NCBI GenBank assembly: GCA_013813075.1
Contig: JACCSI010000699.1
Coordinates: 1-6,587, forward strand
Source: Acidobacteriota bacterium
GTDB taxonomy: Bacteria > Acidobacteriota > Vicinamibacteria > Vicinamibacterales > UBA2999
Length of the DNA stretch: 6,587 bases
Direction: 5' to 3'
Positions 1 through 5,697 of the stretch are shown here, piece after piece. The translations under genes were made by a program, and so were the position numbers. The notes below the pieces were generated by a model. The model was not told where the DNA came from and searched no databases. It worked only from the letters and a program-made list of their open reading frames with translations. Every line of letters starts with the position of its first letter. Within the stretch, counting starts at the first letter, position 1.

Positions 1-1
1 G

Positions 2-805
2 CACACGAGTGACGCGCCGCTCGCCATCACGCGGCTCGTGAATCTCGGCATCGAGCCGTACAAAGTGGCCGAAAGCCTGGCGCTGATCGTCTCGCAGCGG
101 CTCGTTCGCCGTGTCTGCAGCGACTGCCACGCCGCACCGTCCGGGGGATCGGAAGCCATGGTTGCCGGTCCAGGATGCGAGGCGTGCAACTTCACGGGCT
201 ACGTCGGCCGGGTGCCGGTCATCGAAACGCTGATTCCAGACGAAGGCATGCGACGCGCGATCGGGGCAGGCGCCAGCGCCAGCGATATTCGCGGCTTGAT
301 GCGCGGCGCGGGATGCCTGACGTTACGCCAGGCGGCGCTGGCTGCTGTGGCGGCGGGCGTGACAACCATGGAAGAGATTAACCGGGTCGTACCCGGTGAA
401 GACCAGGCGACCGTTGACGCCCGGCGCAAAGTACTGGTCGCCGACGACGACCGACTCCAGCGCCGGATCATGCGGTCTGTGCTCGAACGGGAAGGTCTCC
501 ATGTCATCGAGGCCGAGCACGGTCAGCAAGCCATCGACCTGGCGCGCGCTGAGCGCCCGGACCTGCTGGTGATCGATCTCCACATGCCCGAAATGAACGG
601 CTTCGACGCCATCCGTCAGCTGCGCCAGGAGCCCGCGCTGCTCTACCTGCCGATCATCGTCGTCACCTCCGAATCCGACCCGCGCGTCGAACAGGAAGTC
701 TTGACGCTCGGGGCGGACGACTATTTGAGCAAGCCGATCGAAGCACCCCTTCTTGCGGCCCGGGTGCGTGCGGTGTTTCGGCGCTCGAATCGAGTCGCCG
801 CATAG
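2..805 (+). CDS. GspE/PilB-family secretion or type IV pilus ATPase fused to a C-terminal receiver domain (5' end outside window)
   Basis: This is the 3' part of a gene open from the first base. The first codons read HTSDAPLAITRLVNLGIEP, the conserved stretch downstream of Walker B in type II secretion/type IV pilus assembly ATPases, so the GTG at 38 is internal and not a start. Numbering from that GTG: the family's RLVRRVC segment and a tetracysteine zinc ribbon (C27, C30, C47, C50) are followed by the usual helical C-terminus to about residue 120. The family normally ends there. Here a short linker leads into a complete receiver domain (131-247) with acidic pocket D136/D137, phospho-acceptor D180 (codon 575-577), T210 and K232. 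The ATPase would sit at the cytoplasmic base of a pilus or secretion machine, and the receiver domain suggests control by a histidine kinase. The nucleotide-binding core (Walker A and B) lies outside the window, so PilB cannot be separated from GspE. TAG stop at 803-805. Confidence 0.9.
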   Translation, partial: HTSDAPLAITRLVNLGIEPYKVAESLALIVSQRLVRRVCSDCHAAPSGGSEAMVAGPGCEACNFTGYVGRVPVIETLIPDEGMRRAIGAGASASDIRGLMRGAGCLTLRQAALAAVAAGVTTMEEINRVVPGEDQATVDARRKVLVADDDRLQRRIMRSVLEREGLHVIEAEHGQQAIDLARAERPDLLVIDLHMPEMNGFDAIRQLRQEPALLYLPIIVVTSESDPRVEQEVLTLGADDYLSKPIEAPLLAARVRAVFRRSNRVAA

Positions 806-875
806 CCTGATCGGTGTGGAGAGCTGGCGCCGGGCAGCCGTTCGATGTGGCGCGTCCCTAAGATGTGCTCCGCTC

Positions 876-881
876 GAGGAG
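876..881 (+). promoter_or_regulatory. Strong Shine-Dalgarno-like GAGGAG ahead of a receiver-domain relic
   Basis: GAGGAG is the best ribosome-binding-like sequence near either receiver gene. It lies 6 nt before a CTG (888) that is in frame with the downstream receiver protein, while the in-frame TAG at 882-884 closes the frame immediately upstream. No ATG, GTG or TTG occurs at the right distance in that frame. It may be chance, or it may support a rare CTG start. The conventional start remains the ATG at 933. Confidence 0.25.
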
Positions 882-884
882 TAG

Positions 885-932
885 GCGCTGAGCGTTTACC
901 TGGTCAAGCCATTCACCCAAGGCGAATTACGC
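885..932 (+). pseudogene. Relic of the C-terminal end of a receiver domain (first receiver of a former hybrid kinase)
   Basis: In the same frame as the downstream gene, and directly before its ATG, the codons read ALSVYLVKPFTQGELR. This matches the last strand and helix of a receiver domain: the conserved Lys-Pro after a hydrophobic strand, then a polar residue and Glu-Leu. Nothing upstream of the TAG at 882-884 resembles the rest of such a domain in any of the three plus frames. With the following proline/alanine-rich linker and intact receiver domain, the order is end of receiver 1, linker, receiver 2, as in hybrid histidine kinases with tandem receivers. The upstream kinase and most of receiver 1 appear deleted. 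The rest of the 806-932 gap shows no gene and no convincing terminator. Confidence 0.6.
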
Positions 933-1412
933 ATGACGCTGACTCCAGTGCCGACTGCCGACGCGCGACCAAGCCCTGAACAGCCGGCGCGCTCCGCTGC
1001 TCCCGCTCCTGCACGCCATGTCCGGGCGCTGGTCGCCGAGGACCACATCGTCAACCAAACCGTGGCCCGGCGCATGCTCGAGCACGCCGGGTACGAGATC
1101 ATGCTGGCCGTCAACGGCGTCGAAGCGGTCGCGTCATTCCGACGCAACGCACCTGATGTCATCCTGATGGATCTGGAGATGCCAGAGATGGGCGGCCTGG
1201 AAGCGACACAGACAATTCGGCGGATCGAGGCGGCCAACGGCGGCCACGTCCCGATTATCGCAGTGACGGCGCACGCCATGACCGGCGACCGCGAGAAGTG
1301 TCTCAGCTTCGGGATGGACGGTTACGTGTCGAAACCGATCAGGCGCGCCGATCTTCTCGCCGAACTGGAGCGGTGTCTCGGCCGCGGCGACCCGCCGCCG
1401 GTCAAGCCTTAG
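933..1412 (+). CDS. Single-domain response regulator; likely the surviving C-terminal receiver of a hybrid histidine kinase
   Basis: This 159-residue protein has a low-complexity Pro/Ala-rich N-terminus (1-28) followed by one receiver domain (about 30-150) and no output domain. It shows the acidic pair E36/D37 in LVAEDHIVNQ, phospho-acceptor D80 in ILMDLEMPEMGG, T112 in IIAVTAHAM and K134 in YVSKPI. The VNQ after the acidic pocket, the TAHAM and the GMDGYVSKPI patterns are typical of receivers in BarA-like hybrid kinases rather than of CheY or OmpR. All phosphotransfer residues are intact, so it could act as a stand-alone phosphate sink or relay, or be a non-functional leftover. The ATG at 933 has only a weak AAGG at 919-922. 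The frame is open back to 885, where it continues into receiver-like codons. The stop lies 12 bp from the convergent uup stop. Confidence 0.75.
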   Translation: MTLTPVPTADARPSPEQPARSAAPAPARHVRALVAEDHIVNQTVARRMLEHAGYEIMLAVNGVEAVASFRRNAPDVILMDLEMPEMGGLEATQTIRRIEAANGGHVPIIAVTAHAMTGDREKCLSFGMDGYVSKPIRRADLLAELERCLGRGDPPPVKP

Positions 1413-1417
1413 TCGTC

Positions 1418-1439
1418 GCGTCGGTCAATGATCCGACGC
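1418..1439. terminator. Stem-loop between convergent genes, overlapping the uup stop codon
   Basis: GCGTCGG (1418-1424) and CCGACGC (1433-1439) form a perfect 7-bp GC-rich stem with an 8-nt loop. The loop begins with the uup stop codon read on the minus strand. There is no T-run on either side, so this is not a canonical intrinsic terminator. The position between two converging stop codons suggests bidirectional termination or 3'-end protection. Confidence 0.35.
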
Positions 1440-3275
1440 CGTCGAGGCGCTGTCACCGATCGAGTCGAGCTCGAGCCACCGTTCGTAGGCCACGTGCAGC
1501 TCGTGACCGATGGCCTCGAGACGGGTGAGCACCGCCCGAATCGCCTCGGCGCCTTCCTTGTAGAAGCTCGGCGCGTGCGACTGCGCCTCCACATTTTTCT
1601 GCTCGCGTTCAAGCGCGGCGATGCGTGCCGGCAGCGCCGACAGTTCGCGCTGCTCCTTGAACGACAGCTTCCGTTTACCGGCGGCCGCCGAGGGCGGGGA
1701 CGGAGGTCGAGCCTCCCCGACTCCGGCCACCCTAGGGTGTTGCGGGCCTGAGGACGGAGGTTGGGGGTCGGACGGGGGTTTGGGCTTCTGACGGAGCCAG
1801 TCCTCGTAGCCGCCGACGTATTCGGCAATCTGCCCGCCGCCTTCAAATGCGAAGGTGCTGGTCACGACATTGTCCAGGAACCGCCGGTCGTGACTGACGA
1901 GCAGCAACGTGCCGGACCATTCGAGCAGCTGCTCCTCCAGCAGTTCCAACGTCTCCAGATCGAGATCATTGGTTGGCTCGTCCAGTACGAGGAGATTGGC
2001 CGGACGCGTGAACAGCCGCGCCAGCAGCAGCCGATTGCGCTCCCCGCCGGACAAGGCTTTCACCGGCGACCGAGCGCGCTCGGGAGAGAACAAAAAATCC
2101 TGAAGGTAGCCGAGTACGTGACGGGGCTGACCGTTGACCACGATCGTGTCGTTGCCATCGCCAATGGTGTCAACTACGGTGCGCCCCGGATCCAGTTGCT
2201 CGCGCTGCTGGTCGTAATATGCGATCTGGACATTGGCGCCATGCCGCACCTCCCCACTGTCGGCCGTTAACTCTTTCAGCAGCAGCCGAAGCAGCGTCGT
2301 CTTCCCCGCGCCGTTGGGTCCGATAAGGCCGACGCGGTCGCCGCGCATGATACGCGTCGAGAAATCACGCACCACTGGGGTCGCCGCGAAACTCTTCGAC
2401 AAACCGAGCGCCTCGACCACGAGCTTTCCCGATTGATCACCGCGCTCCATCTGTAGGTTGACGGCCCCCATCTGCGAGCGGCGCGCCGCTCGTTCGGCCC
2501 GCATCGCCAACAGGGCACGCACCCGTCCTTCATCGCGGGTGCGCCGCGCCTTGATGCCGCGCCGGATCCACACCTCTTCCTCGGCCAGTTTCTTGTCGAA
2601 CTTCTCGCTGGCGAGGGCCTCGCTGGCCAGCCACTCCCCCTTCTTGCGGACAAAGGTCGCATAGTCGCCCGGCCACGAGGTCAGCTGGCCGCGATCGAGT
2701 TCGACGATGCGCGTCGCGACGCGTTCGAGAAACGTCCGGTCGTGGGTGACAAACATCACGGCACCCCGGTATGCGATCAGGAACTCTTCGAGCCAACTGA
2801 TGGCCTCGATGTCGAGATGATTGGTTGGCTCGTCGAGCAGCAAGACCTCGGGCTGTCCCACCAGCGCGCGTGCGAGCAGCACCCGCCGGCGCCAACCGCC
2901 GGACAGCGTGTCAACGATGACCTCGCTGGGAAGATTGAGTCGTGACAGCACCAGCCGGACCCGTTGCTCGCGCTGCCAGTCTTCTTCGTCGGCATGGGAC
3001 GCCAGTCCATCGTGCACCACGTCGAAGACCGGACGGTCAGCCGAGAGCGGAACGTCCTGCTCGAGACGCGCGACCCTGACGCCCTTCTGGTGCCGCACCG
3101 AGCCGCCATCCGCCTGCTGCGTGCCATCGATGACCTTCAAGAGGGTTGATTTGCCCGTTCCGTTACGGCCGATGACAGCGATGCGTTCACCAGCGTCGAG
3201 TTGCAGTGACGCGTGATCCAGAAGCGGGAGGTGTCCGTACGCCATCGACACCTCGTCGAGCGCGACGAGCGGCAT
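1425..3275 (-). CDS. uup: ABC-F ATPase, Uup type
   Basis: This is a cytoplasmic protein with two ABC ATPase domains and no membrane segments, a member of the ABC-F family that acts on ribosomes or nucleic acid rather than in transport. Numbering from the GTG at 3281: Walker A GRNGTGKST (38-46), signature LSGGW (126-130) and Walker B VLLLDEPTNHLD (146-157); a charged interdomain linker (about 205-280); then Walker A GPNGAGKTT (321-329), signature LSGGE (410-414), Walker B LVLDEPTNDLD (431-441) and the SHDR switch (463-466). A proline-rich spacer (about 499-534) leads to a Lys/Glu-rich coiled-coil C-terminus (about 537-605) that begins KLSFKEQRELSALP. That C-terminal domain and the total length (about 616 residues) match Uup, which is linked to ribosome assembly/translation and transposon excision in E. 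coli. I prefer the ATG at 3275 (MPLVALDEVSMAYG) to the GTG two codons upstream. Neither has a Shine-Dalgarno. The gene runs divergently from a second ABC-F. Confidence 0.93.
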   Translation of the reverse strand: MPLVALDEVSMAYGHLPLLDHASLQLDAGERIAVIGRNGTGKSTLLKVIDGTQQADGGSVRHQKGVRVARLEQDVPLSADRPVFDVVHDGLASHADEEDWQREQRVRLVLSRLNLPSEVIVDTLSGGWRRRVLLARALVGQPEVLLLDEPTNHLDIEAISWLEEFLIAYRGAVMFVTHDRTFLERVATRIVELDRGQLTSWPGDYATFVRKKGEWLASEALASEKFDKKLAEEEVWIRRGIKARRTRDEGRVRALLAMRAERAARRSQMGAVNLQMERGDQSGKLVVEALGLSKSFAATPVVRDFSTRIMRGDRVGLIGPNGAGKTTLLRLLLKELTADSGEVRHGANVQIAYYDQQREQLDPGRTVVDTIGDGNDTIVVNGQPRHVLGYLQDFLFSPERARSPVKALSGGERNRLLLARLFTRPANLLVLDEPTNDLDLETLELLEEQLLEWSGTLLLVSHDRRFLDNVVTSTFAFEGGGQIAEYVGGYEDWLRQKPKPPSDPQPPSSGPQHPRVAGVGEARPPSPPSAAAGKRKLSFKEQRELSALPARIAALEREQKNVEAQSHAPSFYKEGAEAIRAVLTRLEAIGHELHVAYERWLELDSIGDSASTASDH

Positions 3276-3290
3276 ACCCACATTCTGGCA
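3276..3290 (-). promoter_or_regulatory. Candidate extended -10 box for uup, leaderless geometry
   Basis: On the minus strand the bases before the uup ATG read TGC-CAGAAT-GTGGGT-ATG: an extended -10 TG, a hexamer matching TATAAT at four of six positions, then 6 nt to the start codon. If used, transcription would begin at or next to the ATG. No convincing -35 or Shine-Dalgarno is visible. Confidence 0.25.
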
Positions 3291-3325
3291 TGCCGCCGAA
3301 ACGGTGACGGGCGTGCGCGATTCGG

Positions 3326-3337
3326 CTCGGGCCCGAG
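3326..3337. promoter_or_regulatory. 12-bp perfect palindrome in the divergent ABC-F intergenic region
   Basis: CTCGGGCCCGAG is a perfect inverted repeat without a loop, near the middle of the 162 bp between the two ABC-F genes. Its position suits an operator acting on both promoters. In GC-rich DNA some such palindromes arise by chance, and no regulator gene is nearby. Confidence 0.3.
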
Positions 3338-3348
3338 GGCTTCATCTA

Positions 3349-3369
3349 CAACCGGTTGACACCAGGTTG
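3349..3369. promoter_or_regulatory. Palindrome CAACCGGTTG plus a further GGTTG half-site
   Basis: CAACCGGTTG (3349-3358) is a perfect 10-bp palindrome, and a further GGTTG follows at 3365-3369, exactly 11 bp after the GGTTG inside it. Inverted pentamers plus a third copy one helical turn away resemble a compound operator. The segment lies 75-95 bp upstream of the plus-strand ABC-F start and about 70-90 bp upstream of uup. Confidence 0.3.
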
Positions 3370-3427
3370 CCGCGAAGTGCGGCGGCGCCCCGTTGGAATT
3401 CGCGAGTGCAAGCGGACGGGCGCGTTC

Positions 3428-3436
3428 TGGTCTAAT
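3428..3436 (+). promoter_or_regulatory. Candidate extended -10 promoter for the plus-strand ABC-F gene
   Basis: TGG-TCTAAT is an extended -10 (TGn) with a hexamer matching TATAAT at five of six positions. It ends 7 nt before the GTG at 3444. Initiation the usual 6-8 nt downstream would fall on or beside the start codon, giving a leaderless mRNA. A fitting -35 is not evident, as is common for extended -10 promoters. Confidence 0.4.
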
Positions 3437-3443
3437 AGAGCGA

Positions 3444-5081
3444 GTGATCTCGTTTTCCAACGTCAGCAAGCAATACGGCAAACAGATTCTGTTCGTCGAC
3501 GCCTCTTTCCAGATCAACCCCGGGGAAAAAGTCGGCCTCGTCGGCCCCAATGGCGCCGGCAAGACCACGCTTTTTCGGATGATCGTCGGCGAAGAAGGGC
3601 CGGACGAAGGTGACGTCACGGTACCGAAGAAGCTGACCGTCGGCTACTTCCGACAGGACGTCGAGGAAATGAGCGGCCGGTCCGTGCTCGACGAGGCCAT
3701 TGCCGGCAGCGGCCGGCTCGGGGATCTCCATCACGAGCTCGAAGAACTGCAACACGCGATGTCCGACCCGTTACGCGCCGGCGACATGGACAGGATTCTC
3801 GATCGTTTCGGACACGTCCAGGAAGACTACGAGCACCTGGGGGGGTATGCGCTGGAGGGGCAGGCACGCGAGGTCCTGCACGGGCTGGGTTTCGATGACG
3901 AACGCATTGACGGCGATGTCGGGGCGTTGTCGGGCGGGTGGAAGATGCGCGTGGCCATGGCGCGGGTGCTGCTGGGCGTGCCCGACGTGCTGCTGATGGA
4001 CGAACCCACCAATCACCTCGACATCGAGTCCATCATCTGGCTGGAAGCGTTTCTCAAGTCACAGCCGGGAGCGCTCTTCATGACCTCGCACGACCGTGAC
4101 TTCATGAACCGCATCGTCTCGAAAGTCTGTGAGATTGACGGCGGCGAGGTGACGACCTACTCGGGCAATTACGACTTTTACGAATCCGAACGAACGATTC
4201 GGGACACCAATAAGGAGGCGGCCTACGCGCGTCAGCAGGCGATGCTGGCCAAGGAACAGCGCTTCATCGATCGCTTCCAGAAGAATGCTGCCAAGGCCGG
4301 GCAGGTGCAGAGCCGGATGAAGGCGCTCGACAAAATCGAAAAGCTCGAGCCGCCCAAGAAACGAAAAGTGGTCCAGTTCGATTTTCGGACACCGCCCCGT
4401 TCAGGCGATCAGGTGGCGGTGCTCGAAGGTATCCACAAGGCTTACGGCAAGCGGGTGATCTACGACGGCGTGAACCTCACGATTCGTCGCGGCGAGCGCT
4501 GGGCGGTCATGGGCCGCAATGGCGCCGGTAAAACGACGCTCCTGAAGATGATCGCCGGGGCCGTCACCCCGGATTCAGGCGACGTTCGGCTCGGTGCGAG
4601 CCTCAAAATGGGCTATTTCGCCCAGCAGTCGCTCGACGTGCTCGATCCGGATCTCACGATCATGGAACAGCTGCAGAAAGACTTTCCCCAGGACGGCATT
4701 GGCGCGCTTCGGGCACTGGCAGGGGCCTTTCAGTTTTCTGGCGACGACATCGACAAGAAGATCCGCGCGCTGTCGGGCGGCGAAAAGACCCGTCTCGTGA
4801 TCGCCCTCATGCTGTTCGATCCGCCAAACTTTCTCGTGCTCGACGAGCCGACCAATCATCTCGATCTCGCGACAAAGGAGATGCTGGTCACGGCGCTCGG
4901 GAACTTCGAGGGGACGATGATTTTCGTATCCCACGACCGAAACTTCCTGCGCGGCCTGAGTAACCGCGTCCTGGAGTTGGGCGGCGAGAGCGGCACCGAC
5001 GCCCAGCCGCACGCCTACCCTGGGTCCTATATCGAATACGTGCAGCGCACGGGGCACGAAGCGCCAGGCGTGCACGCGTAA
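3444..5081 (+). CDS. ABC-F family ATPase (YheS/YdiF-like, non-EttA), ribosome-associated
   Basis: This 545-residue soluble protein has two ABC domains. Domain 1 (about 1-245) has Walker A GPNGAGKTT (34-42), signature LSGGW (162-166), Walker B VLLMDEPTNHLD (182-193) and SHDR (215-218). The linker (about 250-320) is basic and helical, with the KNAAKAGQVQSRMKALDKIE pattern seen in ABC-F proteins that reach into the ribosomal E/P-site. Domain 2 (about 322-535) has Walker A GRNGAGKTT (357-365), signature LSGGE (443-447), Walker B FLVLDEPTNHLD (463-474) and SHDR (496-499). Both catalytic glutamates are present (E187, E468). It lacks the Uup C-terminal coiled coil and the EttA linker. The likely role is resolving stalled or antibiotic-bound ribosomes, but the substrate cannot be told from sequence. 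I chose the GTG at 3444 because the family begins at MISFSNVSKQYG. The TTG at 3393 would add 17 unconserved residues. Confidence 0.92.
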   Translation: MISFSNVSKQYGKQILFVDASFQINPGEKVGLVGPNGAGKTTLFRMIVGEEGPDEGDVTVPKKLTVGYFRQDVEEMSGRSVLDEAIAGSGRLGDLHHELEELQHAMSDPLRAGDMDRILDRFGHVQEDYEHLGGYALEGQAREVLHGLGFDDERIDGDVGALSGGWKMRVAMARVLLGVPDVLLMDEPTNHLDIESIIWLEAFLKSQPGALFMTSHDRDFMNRIVSKVCEIDGGEVTTYSGNYDFYESERTIRDTNKEAAYARQQAMLAKEQRFIDRFQKNAAKAGQVQSRMKALDKIEKLEPPKKRKVVQFDFRTPPRSGDQVAVLEGIHKAYGKRVIYDGVNLTIRRGERWAVMGRNGAGKTTLLKMIAGAVTPDSGDVRLGASLKMGYFAQQSLDVLDPDLTIMEQLQKDFPQDGIGALRALAGAFQFSGDDIDKKIRALSGGEKTRLVIALMLFDPPNFLVLDEPTNHLDLATKEMLVTALGNFEGTMIFVSHDRNFLRGLSNRVLELGGESGTDAQPHAYPGSYIEYVQRTGHEAPGVHA

Positions 5082-5101
5082 CCCACGCTGCATCGCAAGA
5101 G

Positions 5102-5131
5102 AAAAGAGACTCGGCCTGGCCGGTAACTTTT
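5102..5131. terminator. Imperfect hairpin flanked by A and T runs between the ABC-F gene and mug
   Basis: AAAAG (5102-5106) can pair with CTTTT (5127-5131), and inside lies CGGC-CTG-GCCG (5112-5122), with a short internal loop between the two stems. A GC core with A-run and T-run arms reads as a terminator on both strands, which fits two convergent genes. The T-run is only four bases and the stem is interrupted, so it is weak. Confidence 0.4.
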
Positions 5132-5160
5132 GCGTCAGTCTCGCGTCAATCTGGCGTCTC
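5132..5160. repeat. Short tandem repeat, 11-bp unit, about 2.6 copies
   Basis: GCGTCAGTCTC, GCGTCAATCTG and the partial GCGTCTC follow one another without gap at 5132, 5143 and 5154. The second copy spans the mug stop codon (5146-5148, minus strand), so replication slippage here could have shaped the end of that protein. Confidence 0.55.
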
Positions 5161-5697
5161 CAACCCACGTTTGAGTTTGCGAAACGCTGCCAGCATTTCG
5201 GTATAGGAGTAGTTCGCGTTGCGCCCGCTCGGATTGGGTAACACAAAGAGTCTCGTGCCGGCCAGTCGGTCCTGGAACCCCAACGTCACCTTGCGAGTCT
5301 TGGCGTCTTTCTCGCCCATTGCCTCGAGCAGCGCGCGCCAGACGGTGACGCCGACCAACGCGACCACCTGCGGCCGATGCTTCGAGATTTTACGCACCAG
5401 TGCACGCGCGCCTGCCTTGTATTCTTCCGGGCGAAGGTCGTTGATGCCCGGGGTCGGCCGCGGCACGATGTTGGTAATGCCGTAACCAAATTCCGGCAAC
5501 CGATCATCATCGACGAAGGTAATGGGATCGGGCACCAATGCGGACTCGTAGAGGAGCTTCCAGAATCGGTTGGACGGACCAGCGAAGTGATGACCGGTCA
5601 GCGCGGAACGCACGCCCGGGTTGATGCCGACGAACAGGACCCGTACCCCGGGCGCAATCCGGTCCCGCAATCGCAACGTCGTGTAATCTCTGTCCAT
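5146..5697 (-). CDS. mug: G/U mismatch-specific uracil-DNA glycosylase (Mug/TDG family)
   Basis: This 183-residue base-excision-repair enzyme would remove uracil, or related damaged or modified pyrimidines, opposite guanine. Motif 1 is VLFVGINPG (20-28), with N26 at the place of the catalytic Asn of E. coli Mug (N18), followed by the family pattern FAGPSNRFWKLLY (38-50). The middle shows GITNIVPRPTPG (73-84) and a helix-strand KHRPQVVALVG. Motif 2 is LPNPSG (153-158), the loop that enters the DNA at the lesion. In E. coli Mug this is followed by Leu-Ser-Arg, here by Arg-Asn-Ala, so the wedge residues differ. A stretch of about 20 residues (128-148, Lys/Arg-rich) makes it slightly longer than E. 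coli Mug (168). I chose the ATG at 5697 because the extension to the TTG at 5727 adds only unconserved residues. No Shine-Dalgarno is seen. The start codon overlaps that of the EVE gene. Confidence 0.9.
   Translation of the reverse strand: MDRDYTTLRLRDRIAPGVRVLFVGINPGVRSALTGHHFAGPSNRFWKLLYESALVPDPITFVDDDRLPEFGYGITNIVPRPTPGINDLRPEEYKAGARALVRKISKHRPQVVALVGVTVWRALLEAMGEKDAKTRKVTLGFQDRLAGTRLFVLPNPSGRNANYSYTEMLAAFRKLKRGLETPD
5682..5687 (+). promoter_or_regulatory. Candidate -10 box for the EVE gene, inside the mug coding region
   Basis: TGTAAT matches TATAAT at five of six positions and lies 8 nt before the ATG at 5696. The overlapping TAATCT (5684-5689) is an alternative with 6-nt spacing. Either would put the transcription start at or next to the start codon. 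There is no Shine-Dalgarno and no clear -35. Any EVE promoter must overlap the mug N-terminal codons. Confidence 0.35.

Noticed and set aside
822..838. Small GC hairpin (GCTG...CAGC) after the ATPase-receiver gene as a terminator
   Set aside because: Only a 4-bp stem and no T-run; not distinguishable from chance in GC-rich DNA.
1761..2270. 169-codon plus-strand frame within uup
   Set aside because: Antisense to the second ABC domain of Uup, whose protein sequence is fully conserved; no independent evidence.
3356..3361. Perfect TTGACA -35 box upstream of the plus-strand ABC-F gene
   Set aside because: The region 16-19 bp downstream is GC-only with no -10-like hexamer, and the hexamer is explained by the palindrome CAACCGGTTG and its continuation.
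3393..3443. Upstream TTG start adding 17 residues to the ABC-F protein
   Set aside because: The extra residues (Arg/Ala/Ser-rich) have no family counterpart, and the GTG at 3444 starts exactly where ABC-F proteins begin.
3444..5081. Assignment of the second ABC-F as EttA
   Set aside because: It has the KAGQVQSR-type basic linker rather than the EttA linker and lacks an arm insertion in domain 1, so a specific gene name is not justified.
4575..5246. 223-codon open frame on the minus strand opposite the ABC-F 3' end
   Set aside because: Antisense to conserved Walker and signature codons, crosses the gap into mug, has no recognisable domain, and GC-rich DNA commonly leaves such frames open.
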